Assembly (NCBI RefSeq): GCF_011947225.1 | Contig: NZ_JAATVW010000014.1 | Span: 100,651 to 164,650 of the forward strand | Source: Planosporangium flavigriseum | GTDB taxonomy: Bacteria > Actinomycetota > Actinomycetes > Mycobacteriales > Micromonosporaceae | Length of the DNA stretch: 64,000 bases | Direction: 5' to 3' | Shown here: positions 53,374-62,603 of the stretch, piece after piece | Layout: each line of letters starts with the position of its first letter | How positions within the stretch are numbered: the first letter of the stretch is position 1 | Notes under the pieces: model-generated | Seen by the model: the letters and a program-made list of their open reading frames with translations, nothing else | What the model was told of the DNA's origin: nothing | Databases searched by the model: none | Position numbers and translations under genes: made by a program

Positions 53374-55536
53374 GTGACCACGACGGCTCGCCGCCCTACC
53401 CCGGCTGACCCGACGCCCACGCTGACGCCCACCAGTCGGACGCGGGCCGCGACGACCCGCAACCTGCCACCGGAGCTGGGGGCCGACGCGGTCGCCGTGC
53501 TCGAGGGCGACACCTTCATGTACTCCAATGCGGTCGGCGACGTGCCCAGCGGTTCGATCGGCGGTCTCGTCCACGAAGACACCCGGTTCCTGGGCCGCTG
53601 GGAACTCACGATCAACAACCGTCCGTTGCTGGTCCTCAGCGCCGACACGGTCGACTACTACTCCGCGGCGTTCTTCCTCACCAACCCCGAGCTGCCCGGT
53701 ATGCGGGCGAACACCCTCGGGGTGCGCCGGGAACGCTTCATCGGCGACGGCATGCACGAACGCATCACGCTGGAGTCCTTCGCCGAAGAGCCGATCTCGA
53801 TTCAACTGCGCCTCGCGGTCGGCACCGACTTCGCCGACCTGTTCGAAATCAAGGATGTCGTTGCGGACCGGTCGGCAAGAATCACCCGCGAGCACGCTCC
53901 GGACGGCTCGCGGCTGGGCTTCTCCTACCGCAACCAGTCCTTCGAGGCCAGCACCGAAGTCAGGGCCGACCCGCCGGCCAGCCGGGTGGACGGCGACGAC
54001 CTGGTGTGGGACATCAAGCTGGGACGCAACCACAGGTGGTGCTGCGAGCTGACCGTCCCGCTGCACCAGGGACCGACGGACATCCCACCGACGCGCCGAC
54101 ACTTCGGCGAGATCTTCCGGGAATTCGCTCACGACCTGTGCGCCCAGTGGGAGACCAAGGCGCCAGTTCTGCACACCGACTCCGAGCTGCTGCGCGACGT
54201 GATCCACAAGTCGATGCAGGACCTGCTCGCCCTGCGAATGCAGCAGCGTACGGAGGAAGGCCGGAGCATCGTGCTGCCGGCCGCAGGACTGCCGTGGTTT
54301 CTCACCCTCTTCGGCCGCGACACACTGATCACGGCCTACCAGACGATGCTCTTCGGCCCGGACCTCGCGCGTGGCGCCCTGCTCAAACTCGCCTCTCACC
54401 AGGGCCGCGTGGTCGACGACTTCACCGACCAGGAACCGGGCAAGATCCTGCACGAGGTCCGTAGCGGCGAGTTGACCCGGCTCGGGCTCATGCCACACAA
54501 CCCGTACTACGGCACCATCGACGCGACCCAGCTGTGGCTGATCCTGCTGTCGGAGTACTGGCGCTGGACCCTCGACGACGATTTCGTCCGTCGGCTGCGC
54601 GACAACGCGTACGCGGCGCTGCGCTGGATCGACGAGTACGGCGACCGCGACGGTGACGGGTACGTCGAGTACGCCACCCGGTCGTCACAGGGGTTGGGCA
54701 ACCAGTGCTGGCGCGACTCCTGGAACGGTGTGCAGTCCGCCGACGGCACCATCCCGGTGCTGCCCATCGCGACCTGCGAGACCCAGGGGTACACCTACGA
54801 CGCGAAGCTGCGGATGGCGCAGCTCGCCGAGGGTCCGCTCGACGAGCCGGAGGTGGCGCGGAAGCTGCGGAAGCAGGCAGCCGACCTGTACGAGCGGTTC
54901 AACCGCGACTTCTGGATCGACGAGCGGGGCGGCTACTACGCGCTGGGCCTGGACGGCGACAAGCACCGGATCGATTCGATGACCTCGAACATGGGCCAGC
55001 TGCTCTGGAGTGGGATCGTGCCGCACGAGCGGGCCGCGACCATGGCCCGGCAGCTGATGTCCGAACAGATGTTCTCGGGCTGGGGCGTGCGCACCACCTC
55101 CACCGCCGAGCGCGGCTACAGCCCGATCGGTTACCACACGGGTACGGTCTGGCCGCACGACAACTCCCTCATCGCACACGGGTTGGCCCGGTACGGATTC
55201 CGTGACGAGGCCAACCGGATCATCACGGCGATGCTGCAGGCGTCCGAGTTCTCCCAGTACCGCCTGCCGGAGGCGTTCTCCGGCTACGACCGGTCCTTCG
55301 GTCGGGTACCGGTGCGCTATCCGACCGCCAGCAGTCCACAGGCGTGGGCGACGGCCGCTCCGGTCCTTTTTGTACGGACCATGCTCGGGGTCGACGCACC
55401 CGATGGCGAGCTCGTCGTCGATCCCGCCGTTCCCGCCGAGATCGAGTGGATCGAGCTGATCGGCATGCACGCCGACGGCCGGAAATGGAACGTGCGAGCC
55501 ACCGGCAGCACCGCTCACGTCCACCGTGCTGGGTGA
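53374..55536 (+). CDS. Amylo-alpha-1,6-glucosidase-type glycoside hydrolase (glycogen debranching-like)
   Basis: A 720-residue protein with an N-terminal beta-sandwich typical of the GDE_N_bis domain (SNAVGDVPSGSIGGLVHEDT at about residue 50, then WELTINNRPLLVLSADTVDY) and a C-terminal (alpha/alpha)6 barrel (LPWFLTLFGRDTLITAYQTM, LGLMPHNPYYGTIDATQLWL, WRDSWNGVQSADG, then YHTGTVWPHDNSLIAHGLAR). GGAGGT precedes GTG 53374. Homologues are annotated as glycogen debranching enzymes, but trehalose- or mannosyl-related activities occur in the fold. Next to zwf it may feed glucose units to the pentose phosphate pathway. Confidence 0.92.
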   Translation: MTTTARRPTPADPTPTLTPTSRTRAATTRNLPPELGADAVAVLEGDTFMYSNAVGDVPSGSIGGLVHEDTRFLGRWELTINNRPLLVLSADTVDYYSAAFFLTNPELPGMRANTLGVRRERFIGDGMHERITLESFAEEPISIQLRLAVGTDFADLFEIKDVVADRSARITREHAPDGSRLGFSYRNQSFEASTEVRADPPASRVDGDDLVWDIKLGRNHRWCCELTVPLHQGPTDIPPTRRHFGEIFREFAHDLCAQWETKAPVLHTDSELLRDVIHKSMQDLLALRMQQRTEEGRSIVLPAAGLPWFLTLFGRDTLITAYQTMLFGPDLARGALLKLASHQGRVVDDFTDQEPGKILHEVRSGELTRLGLMPHNPYYGTIDATQLWLILLSEYWRWTLDDDFVRRLRDNAYAALRWIDEYGDRDGDGYVEYATRSSQGLGNQCWRDSWNGVQSADGTIPVLPIATCETQGYTYDAKLRMAQLAEGPLDEPEVARKLRKQAADLYERFNRDFWIDERGGYYALGLDGDKHRIDSMTSNMGQLLWSGIVPHERAATMARQLMSEQMFSGWGVRTTSTAERGYSPIGYHTGTVWPHDNSLIAHGLARYGFRDEANRIITAMLQASEFSQYRLPEAFSGYDRSFGRVPVRYPTASSPQAWATAAPVLFVRTMLGVDAPDGELVVDPAVPAEIEWIELIGMHADGRKWNVRATGSTAHVHRAG

Positions 55537-55606
55537 CGGATCAGCAGCACGCCATGCCACTCGCTCGCGCCCACCACGGCGTGGTCGAACCGGTCCATGG
55601 CCGCGT

Positions 55607-55840
55607 CTACCGCAGGAGTTTGTCCAGGGTGATTGGCAGGTCGCGGACGCGGATGCCGGTGGCGTGGTGGACGGCGTTGGCGATCGCCGCGGCGGTGCCG
55701 ACGATGCCGACCTCGCCGAGTCCCTTGGTGCCCATCGGGTTGACGTACGGGTCGTCCTCGTCCACCCAGTACGCCTCGACCGAGCCGACGTCGGAGTTGG
55801 TGGCGATGTGGTACTCGGCGAGGTCGTGGTTGACCACGTG
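55607..55840 (-). pseudogene. C-terminal fragment of a xanthine-dehydrogenase-type molybdenum hydroxylase large subunit
   Basis: The minus strand reads VNHDLAEYHIATNSDVGSVE, NPMGTKGLGEVGIVGTAAAI and ATGIRVRDLPITLDKLL, the unmistakable end of an XDH/aldehyde oxidase molybdopterin subunit including the active-site Glu in GLGEVG. Upstream the similarity stops at about 55840 in unrelated sequence, so roughly 700 residues are missing. Confidence 0.8.
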
Positions 55841-55984
55841 CTCATGCCCCTTGGCCTGGCTGGAACGCGTACCGGAATCGTCACGCCGTCGCCGCATGAT
55901 GGGTGCGTCCGGGGGCATCATGCACCCGATCCGACCGGCCTCCAGTAGGGCGGATGGGGTTTCCGGCACCCGCAGCCGCGCGGG

Positions 55985-56257
55985 ATGGACACCTCGTGGC
56001 GTACCTTCCTTCGCGCCCAGGCGTCCGGACTGTTGGCCACCGACTTCTTCCACCTCGACACCGTCACCCTGCGCCGCCTGTATGTGCTGGTCGTGATGGA
56101 GGTCGCCACCCGCCGGGTGCACATCCTCGGCGTCACCGCCCATCCGACCGCGGCGTGGGCGGTCCAGCAGGCCCGCAGCCTGGTCATGGACCTCGGCGAC
56201 CGGGTCATGTCGTTCCGGTTCCTGATCCGGGACAGGGACACCAAGTTCGCCACGTGA
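55985..56257 (+). pseudogene. Integrase-core (DDE) transposase fragment
   Basis: The 90-codon frame reads [20 protein letters not shown], then [20 protein letters not shown] and [10 protein letters not shown]: the first two carboxylate regions (D...D) of an rve-type transposase. Both ends are missing. It begins about 145 bases from the xanthine-dehydrogenase fragment and may mark the insertion or deletion that destroyed it. Confidence 0.75.
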
Positions 56258-56446
56258 ACGTCTCCAGCGGACCCCACCACGTGTATAAGAGTCGGCTCTC
56301 GCGCACGAAATCGACGTTCTCGGCCAGCGCACCGCCGGCACGACCGCCACATGACACCACCCCGCCCAATCAGGACACTCCTGCCGGGTGCCGGCGGCGT
56401 CTCGCTGTCGGGGAGCCGACCCGTGTTCGCGACCGGTGTCAGGAGG

Positions 56447-57796
56447 TCACGCGCCGGCGACGGCGGCCACGCCGGTCATCGTGCCGACGTACGCGTGGCC
56501 GCGGGCGAGAGTCGGTGAGGCGAAGCGGTGCACCTTGCCGACGGGGATGCGTTGGCGGACCACCCCGGTGGCCGGGTCCAGGGCGGACAGGATGCCCAGT
56601 GAGGTATCGATGACCCAGACTGCCCCGCCACCGATGGTCGGGGAGCCGCCGCCGGAGACCACCGCCTGCCAGCCGACGGTGATCTTGCCTTTGGTGTTGA
56701 TGGTGACCGCGCGGGGGCCGTCGACACAGGGTACGTAGATGGTGTTGCCGCTGACGGCGGCGGCGCCGAAGGTCGGGCAGACGTAGGCCTGGTCGATCTG
56801 GCCGCCGATGCCGCCGAGGTGGTTGGGTTTGAGGGTGTAGCCGACGCCGCGTTTGCCGTTGGCGTACACGTACCCGCCGGCGAGGGCGGGGGTCATGGAG
56901 CCGAGGTCGGCGTCGGAGGAGTTGTCCTCTGCCCAGATGGTCGGGGTGAACCGGTCGACCAGTTTGAGCTCGGGGTTGAGGGCGATGATGGAGTCGCTGC
57001 CGTCGTAGGTGGTGGTGGAGGCGCCGTTGCCGGTGGCGTACATGAGCCGGTCGCCGACGAGGATGCCGCCGCCGGGGGCCCAGATCCCGCCCTGCCGGGT
57101 GGTGGGGACGTGGTAGCTGATCGGCTTGGCCGGACCGACGACGGGGAGCGAGACGACCGAGCCGATGTACCGGTCGCAGTCGCCGTCCAGCCCGCCGTAG
57201 GGGATGTAGATCCGGCCGTCCACGAGGCTGAGCGCCCCGCGCTGTTGGTGGGCGACCCGGTTGCCTTCCGGTGGTTCGGCCGCGCGTCGCTGGCGTACCG
57301 TGCCGGTGGTGGCGTCGAGGCTGACCAGCATGTGCCGGGCCGCGGTGGTCTCGGAGAGGGCGAACAGCAGCCTGGTCGCAGGGTCGTAGACCATGGTGCT
57401 GGTGATGCCGAGCGGGTTGATGTTGCCGCACGGCAACTGCGACAGCGGCATCGGGGAGCCGACGTGGGTCGACCAGATCGTCCGGCCGGTCGCCGCGTCG
57501 AGGGCGTAGACGGTGTTGTTTTCGGTGGCGGCGAAGACCCGGTCGCCGACGACGAGGGGCTGGCCGTAGACAGCACCGTCGAGCGTGGCGTCCCAGGCCT
57601 TCGAGAGGGTGCCGAGCGGTGCCAGTTCCGGGGCGACACCGGAACGGGTGTTGTCGTGGTGGTAGGTCGTCCAGTCCGCCGGATCCGGCCCGGGCGGGTC
57701 GGTACACATGGCGGACACCAGGACGACGATCAGGAGGGTCACCACAGTGACCGCCAAGAGCATTCTCGAACGTCGTGCCCGGACAACACGTTTCAC
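56447..57796 (-). CDS. Exported PQQ-like beta-propeller protein
   Basis: A 449-residue protein with an N-terminal membrane/signal segment (MLLAVTVVTLLIVVLVSAM) and then blades with the PQQ/quinoprotein-like pattern: NNTVYALDAATGRTIWSTHV, RHMLVSLDATTGTVRQR, then ILSALDPATGVVRQRIPVGK. It lacks the dehydrogenase active-site residues in any form I can identify, so it is probably a structural or binding propeller. GAGGACCTCACGCCG precedes GTG 57796. It is near, but 66 bases from, the STAS gene on the same strand. Its role is unknown. Confidence 0.85.
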   Translation of the reverse strand: MKRVVRARRSRMLLAVTVVTLLIVVLVSAMCTDPPGPDPADWTTYHHDNTRSGVAPELAPLGTLSKAWDATLDGAVYGQPLVVGDRVFAATENNTVYALDAATGRTIWSTHVGSPMPLSQLPCGNINPLGITSTMVYDPATRLLFALSETTAARHMLVSLDATTGTVRQRRAAEPPEGNRVAHQQRGALSLVDGRIYIPYGGLDGDCDRYIGSVVSLPVVGPAKPISYHVPTTRQGGIWAPGGGILVGDRLMYATGNGASTTTYDGSDSIIALNPELKLVDRFTPTIWAEDNSSDADLGSMTPALAGGYVYANGKRGVGYTLKPNHLGGIGGQIDQAYVCPTFGAAAVSGNTIYVPCVDGPRAVTINTKGKITVGWQAVVSGGGSPTIGGGAVWVIDTSLGILSALDPATGVVRQRIPVGKVHRFASPTLARGHAYVGTMTGVAAVAGA

Positions 57797-57862
57797 CGGC
57801 GTGAGGTCCTCTCACGTAGGTACGTGGCGGCCCTGACACACCCGAGCTAGCCAGCAGAGACC

Positions 57863-58222
57863 TCAAGATCCAGGCGTGTGGCGGTCTGCGGACCGAAACC
57901 TCGGCGCATGGCAGCCCAACCCCTCGTCGACTCCGGCGACGTGCAGCATCCGGGCCACGAGGGGGCTCGGGTTCACGACTCGCATCGCAACACCGGTACT
58001 GCTGATATCGCGCTGCACGCCGATCAACGCGCTCAGGCCGATGCTGTCGATGAACGTGACCAGCCCGAGATCGACCACCACCCCCGGAGGCCTCATCGCG
58101 CTCACCTCCGCCGACAGGTCTTCGCGCAACGTGGCTGTCGAGGCCAGGTCGAGTTCGCCACGTACGTCGACCACCACCGTGCCGTCGGACAACTGACGGG
58201 TGCTTAGCTGACCACTACCCAC
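57863..58222 (-). CDS. STAS-domain anti-sigma factor antagonist
   Basis: A 119-residue protein of the SpoIIAA/RsbV type, which when unphosphorylated frees a sigma factor from its anti-sigma kinase. It shows VVDVRGELDLASTATLREDL and the phospho-acceptor segment VDLGLVTFIDSIGLSALIGV with Ser in DSIGLSA. GTG 58222 follows GTGGAGGGGG. No anti-sigma kinase or sigma gene is adjacent, so it is an orphan partner switch component. Confidence 0.93.
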   Translation of the reverse strand: MGSGQLSTRQLSDGTVVVDVRGELDLASTATLREDLSAEVSAMRPPGVVVDLGLVTFIDSIGLSALIGVQRDISSTGVAMRVVNPSPLVARMLHVAGVDEGLGCHAPRFRSADRHTPGS

Positions 58223-58686
58223 GCCAACCCCCTCCACCGTTGCCGCCCGAGGATCGTCGGTCGTTACCCGGCCCGGGCATTGCCCAAACACGTCCCAGCC
58301 GGTGCAATGCGGGCGGGCCATCAGGGGGCGGGCTCACTGAGGTGGTGCTGTATCTATCGGCCGGGGCTGCCCGTCGGCCTCCGACCGATGGCGGCGCGCT
58401 GGCGGGCCAAGGCGCCGAGCGGAGGCATCGGTTCCACCGTCGCCAAACGTCCCGCCCGCCGACACTGAGACCCGCCGGCTTGGCGGGGCGCCACAGACAA
58501 ACGTGTTACCAGCCGTGAACGGGGCATGTCTGCCTGAGCATTGCAGGAGTTCCAGCGGCGCAGGCGAATCTGGTGCGGGGTACCACGTTCGGAGTTGAGC
58601 AGGTGTCGTGAGGCGTTCCGAGGATCTCGGCCGAATGGGGCGGGCAGCGGCGTGCGGCGCGGAATGCTTGAGGAAAGAGGCCGACT
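58223..58686. other. Intergenic region, no gene seen
   Basis: It lies between divergent STAS and small-protein genes. No frame has both a ribosome site and a sensible product. It must contain the promoter(s) for the three-gene set starting at 58687. Confidence 0.4.
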
Positions 58687-58947
58687 GTGGCTGAAAACAT
58701 TGACTTGGTCATTCGGTTTCACCCGGTGGGTGGTGACGACGTCTCCGTGCTGTGTACGGACTTTGCGGACCCGGGGGAGGCGCTGGAGGCGGTTACCCGT
58801 GCGCTGGGCGACCGGCGCGGGCTGGTCTTGGCGCATGCGAGGGAAGACCGCGAGGCTCGCGAGCATGGCATGGTCATCAACCTTGCCAATGTCGTGTCCG
58901 TGCGGGTGTCGAGGACCGACCATGAAAGGGCGGGCCCGTACCTGTAA
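58687..58947 (+). CDS. Small protein, unknown function (86 residues)
   Basis: GTG 58687 is preceded by AGGAAAGAGG at proper spacing. The product (MAENIDLVIRFHPVGGDDVS at the start, VINLANVVSVRVSRTDHERA at the end) is predicted as an alpha/beta mini-fold and has no signal peptide. Its end VINLANVVSVRV looks like a small ligand-binding or DUF3107-like beta pair, but I cannot name it. The next two genes follow closely on the same strand. Confidence 0.65.
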   Translation: MAENIDLVIRFHPVGGDDVSVLCTDFADPGEALEAVTRALGDRRGLVLAHAREDREAREHGMVINLANVVSVRVSRTDHERAGPYL

Positions 58948-59003
58948 CGGCTGGATCGCCAGGGCACGAGGTAACGACCACGAACGCCGGGGAGGTGCTC
59001 GAC

Positions 59004-59171
59004 GTGACGGTCGCGCTCGTGATGATCGTGCTGATGCTGCTGGTCGTGAGGCTCGGGCTTGGCCCGTCGACGCTGAGTCAGACCCGTTGGCCAAGCCGCG
59101 ACGGCGACCGACCGTTGCCGCCCATCACCTGGCCGTACTGGTCGGGACAACGACGAGAACAGACGGGCTGA
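59004..59171 (+). CDS. Small single-span membrane protein (55 residues)
   Basis: GTG 59004 has GGAGGTG (58991-58997) at ideal spacing. The product begins with a strong membrane segment (VTVALVMIVLMLLVVRLGLG) and ends in a polar, Trp/Pro-containing tail (LPPITWPYWSGQRREQTG). The stop is 2 bases before the ATG of the FAD oxidoreductase, indicating co-translation. It could tether or regulate that enzyme at the membrane, which is inference. Confidence 0.6.
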   Translation: MTVALVMIVLMLLVVRLGLGPSTLSQTRWPSRDGDRPLPPITWPYWSGQRREQTG

Positions 59172-59173
59172 CC

Positions 59174-60571
59174 ATGCCACGCACGGTTGAGCTGACCATG
59201 ACGGCGGCCGTGCGCGCCACCACGGACGTGCTGGTGGTCGGTGCCGGACCGGCGGGGCTCGCGGCCGCCATCTCAAGCGCTCGGCACGGCGCCCACACGC
59301 TGGTGGTCGAGCGGTACGGCTACGTGGGCGGCAATCTCACCGCGGGTCTGGTCGGCCCGTGCATGACCTCATACAGCCTGGGCGGCGGCGAGCAGCTCAT
59401 CCGCGGCGTGTTCGAGGAGCTGATCCTGCGGATGGAGGCGGAAGGTTCCGCGATTCACCCCTCCCGTGTGCCGGCGGGCAGCCCGTACGCGGGTTTCATC
59501 ACCTACGGCCATGACAAGGTCACCCCGTTCGATCCGGAGGCGGTCAAGGTGGTGGCGGCCGAGATGTGCCTTGCAGCCGGGGTCGAGTTGCTGCTGCACA
59601 CGCTGGTGGTGCAGCCGCGGCTGGACGGCGATCGCGTCACCGGCGTGGTGGTCGCCAGCAAGTCGGGACTCGAGGTGCTCGAGGCGTCCGTCATCGTCGA
59701 CTGCTCCGCCGACGCCGACGTCGCCGCGCGGGCCGGGGCGCCGGTCCGGGTCGGCCGCGACGCCGATGGCCTCACCCAGCCGATGACGCTCTTCTTCAGG
59801 GTCGGCAATGTCGACGACGCCGTGGTCGAGGAGTACGTGCGGGCACACCCCGACGACAGGCGGCCCTTCGCGTCCATCGTCGAAGCCGCCCGTGCCGCCG
59901 GGGAGTTCACCATTCCGCGACGCGGCGTCGGGCTCTACAAGACCCTGCAGTCGGGCATATGGCGGGTGAACACCACCCGGGTGCAGCGCCGCGACGGTAC
60001 CGACGTCGGTGACCTCACCCGGGCCGAGATCGAGGGGCGGCGGCAGGTCGTGGAGCTGATGGGCTTCTTTCGCCGACGGCTGCCCGGCTTCGCCGACTGT
60101 TTCCTGCTCGACACCGCGGCGACCATCGGGGTGCGCGAGACCCGGCGGATCGTCGGCGAGTACACCCTCACCCTCGACGATCTCGTCTCGGGCCGCGACT
60201 TCGCCGACGTCATCGCGCTCTGCGGCTACCCCGTGGACATCCACAGCCCGACCGGCAGCGGCGGCGGCGTCGACGAACAGCTACGCACCGCCAACGCCTA
60301 CCAGATCCCGTACCGTTGCCTGGTGCCGGTCGGCCGTGAGCAGTTGCTGGTCGCCGGGCGCAGCGTGTCGAGCACCCATGAGGCGCTCGGCGCGATTCGG
60401 GTGATGCCGGCCGCCTTCGCGATGGGCCAGGCGGCCGGGACGGCTGCCGCGTTGTCGCTCGTCGACGGGGTCAGCCCACGCCAGCTGGACGTCGCACGCC
60501 TGCAGGCCGTGCTTCTGCGCGACGGTGCCTACCTCGGCCGCGGATTCGCCGGCGCGGGTAGGGGAGTGTAG
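59174..60571 (+). CDS. FAD-dependent oxidoreductase (FAD_oxidored family)
   Basis: A 465-residue flavoprotein with an N-terminal Rossmann motif (DVLVVGAGPAGLAAAISSAR), the family's GGNLTAGLVGPC loop, a conserved DCSADADVAARAG stretch and a C-terminal SVSSTHEALGAIRVMPAAFA-like FAD contact. Members oxidise small organic substrates, but most are uncharacterised. ATG 59174 is 2 bases after the small membrane protein stop. The frame could extend upstream without a start of similar quality. Confidence 0.88.
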   Translation: MPRTVELTMTAAVRATTDVLVVGAGPAGLAAAISSARHGAHTLVVERYGYVGGNLTAGLVGPCMTSYSLGGGEQLIRGVFEELILRMEAEGSAIHPSRVPAGSPYAGFITYGHDKVTPFDPEAVKVVAAEMCLAAGVELLLHTLVVQPRLDGDRVTGVVVASKSGLEVLEASVIVDCSADADVAARAGAPVRVGRDADGLTQPMTLFFRVGNVDDAVVEEYVRAHPDDRRPFASIVEAARAAGEFTIPRRGVGLYKTLQSGIWRVNTTRVQRRDGTDVGDLTRAEIEGRRQVVELMGFFRRRLPGFADCFLLDTAATIGVRETRRIVGEYTLTLDDLVSGRDFADVIALCGYPVDIHSPTGSGGGVDEQLRTANAYQIPYRCLVPVGREQLLVAGRSVSSTHEALGAIRVMPAAFAMGQAAGTAAALSLVDGVSPRQLDVARLQAVLLRDGAYLGRGFAGAGRGV

Positions 60572-60589
60572 GTCGTGGCGAGCCCGGTG

Positions 60590-60736
60590 ATCCGGCGGGT
60601 GTTGCCGTTGCGGGACCAGTACCTGGTGGCGCAGGGAAAGGATCTCGACGTCTTTCGCCCGCACATTCGCAGACGCCAGGAACAGGAGTGTGGGTACCCA
60701 CCGGGGCCGGTCGTTGCGCGGCATGACGGTGATCAA
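60590..60736 (-). pseudogene. N-terminal fragment of an integrase-core transposase
   Basis: The reverse strand reads LLFLASANVRAKDVEILSLR and HQVLVPQRQ, matching the N-terminus of the same kind of transposase whose core is found at 55985 (KDIEILALRHQLLVLQRQ-like). It stops after about 50 residues. It lies on the opposite strand to the 55985 piece and so comes from another copy or from a rearranged one. Confidence 0.6.
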
Positions 60737-61167
60737 TCGCTCGTTCTGCTGTCATGTGGCCGTTTATCGGCCACGAACCTTCCGGTCTGCTCGGTGTCCG
60801 AGTCGAAGGTTTGGTCGACGCTGTTGGTGAGCAGGTCGACGAGGACGGCCGTGTGGGCGTGCTCGACGTCTCGGGCGGCCGTGAGCAGGGTGAGCGGTCC
60901 GGCCTGGGCCAGTGTCCGGAGCCGGTGGAGTGAATCGGCGTGCTGGCGGTCGGCGAGTTCGGTCCGGTAGCGGTGGGTGAACTCGGCGAACCGGGCCGGG
61001 GCGTGGCCGTACCAGCGGCGCAGGTCGCTGGACGGGGCGACGTCGCGCAGCCACTCGTCGACGGCGGCGGCTTGCTTTGTCAGGCCGCGTGGCCACAGCC
61101 GGTCGACCAGTACTCGCCGACCGTCTGCGGGGTCGGGTTCGTCGTAGGCGCGCTTGACCCGTACCAC
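60733..61167 (-). CDS. DUF488-family protein
   Basis: About 144 residues. It has the family signature RVLVDRLWPRGLTKQ, WLRDVAPSSDLRRWYGHAPA and FTHRYRTELADRQHA, followed by LTLLTAARDVEHAHTAVLVD. GTG 61167 places VKRAYDEPDP near the start as in relatives, though its ribosome site is weak; an upstream GTG at 61182 is possible. Function of DUF488 is not established. The C-terminus (about 30 residues after the core) is longer than usual. Confidence 0.85.
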   Translation of the reverse strand: MVRVKRAYDEPDPADGRRVLVDRLWPRGLTKQAAAVDEWLRDVAPSSDLRRWYGHAPARFAEFTHRYRTELADRQHADSLHRLRTLAQAGPLTLLTAARDVEHAHTAVLVDLLTNSVDQTFDSDTEQTGRFVADKRPHDSRTSD

Positions 61168-61271
61168 CCTTGCAGCGTGCACCCTGGCGGGCGCCCGCGC
61201 AGCTCGGCAGCCCGTCACGGCCGTTGGTGGCAGGTGGTAGGTCCGGTGCCGCAACGCTGATGTCAACCGCA

Positions 61272-62247
61272 TCATCTGCCGACGGTGGCGGGCTGGCTGG
61301 CGGGGATGATGAAGTCCCAGTACGCGCCGGTGCGTGGGTAGGCCGTGGAGCAGGACAGGCAGGATGCCATCTGCGTCGTCCAGGTCAGCGGGCCCCGACA
61401 GGCCGGGCAGGCCATCCGGGCGGCTAAGGCGGGAGCCTCGTTCGGCGCATGTTCGGACACGCCGGTCAGGGTGGCCGGTATCGGTGTGGGTCGCCGTGCC
61501 AGCAGAAACTGGCTAGGCCCCGGCCAGCCGCGACCGCCGGGCGCGGCGGCGCGCGTGCCCGGCTGGAATGCCGGCGGGAGTGCCCGGGTCAGCAGCGGCG
61601 GCAGTGACCGATCCCAACGCGGAATGTTGATCACCTTCGCCGCGATCCAGGTCTGCCAGCCGTGCTCGCCCAGAAGGCGCCGGAGCGAGCTGACGTGGAG
61701 GTTCGCCGACGGCTTGGTGCGGGTGCCGGCTGTCACTGGCGCCAGGCTATGTGCTTCGTCCCCCGTCCAGCCAGGCGACGCCGCGCGGCACACCTGGGGT
61801 GTGGTGCGTAATCGGGGCTTCGATGAGCCAGCGGTCGCCGACCGTCCGGCCCATCTCGGCCAGTGTGCGTTCGATGTCGGGCAGGTGGTGCAGCACCCGG
61901 ACCACCATCGCCGCGTCGAAGGCTGCGTCGACGAACGGCAGCGCGTTCAGGTCCGCGCGTACCAGGAAGGCGCGGCTGGCGGCAAGGTCATCGGCGAGCA
62001 GTTGACCGGCGTGGATGAGGTTGGTGGCGGAGAAATCGACGATCACGTAGTGGGCGGCGGCGTTGCGGTAGTGCCGGGCGTTGGCGCCGAAGCCGCGGCT
62101 GAAGTCGGCGAACCACCGTGGGTGGCAGAGCAGTGGTAGCAGCCGTCGCAGCGGGTGGTTGTTGGCCCGCTGTTCGTACTCGCGGCCGTGCCAGGAGATC
62201 CGATAGTCATAGCGATGCCCGCCGCAGTTCATGATCTGCCGTGTCAC
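61272..62247 (-). pseudogene. SAM-dependent methyltransferase split in two frames, with C-terminal zinc ribbon
   Basis: The first part (from GTG 62247 after GAGGGG) contains HYVIVDFSATNLIHAGQLLA and AFDAAMVVRVLHHLPDIERT, a class I methyltransferase core, and ends prematurely near 61747. A second frame continues at about 61740 with LHVSSLRRLLGEHGWQTWIA, as expected for the end of such a methyltransferase, then a Cys-rich ribbon CPACRGPLTWTTQMASCLSC. Part of the middle seems to be lost. Two tiny genes are possible, but a single broken gene explains both better. Confidence 0.6.
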
Positions 62248-62603
62248 GTCATCCCCTCGTGTGTCCAATGTGGTAGCTGAGTGCCGCTGGCTACGAGGTC
62301 AATGAGGTGTGTTCCCAGCGCGGCCGCGGTGTGGCGAAGCCGGCGTACCCCGTCCAGCATGAACAACCCTTTGAGGTCTGACCTGGGTATAGGTGGTGTT
62401 CTTGCTGCGCGTGACATGGGCGGCTAGTGCCTTATCTCCATCCCCGCAAACCCCGGTCATCCACAAGGCGCACTAACCGACATAGCGGCCGAGATTCCCC
62501 TGATCAGGACGTGAAGGTGGGCGGGTTATGTTCGATGGCGGTGTCATGGCGCGGTTGAACCGGCGCCCCTGGGTGAGCAATGAAGGACGCGTCGAAGTGT
62601 CCG

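Noticed and set aside
61272..61793. Stand-alone zinc-ribbon protein gene
   Set aside because: Its N-terminal half looks like the end of a methyltransferase and it directly follows a truncated methyltransferase core, so one broken gene is more likely.
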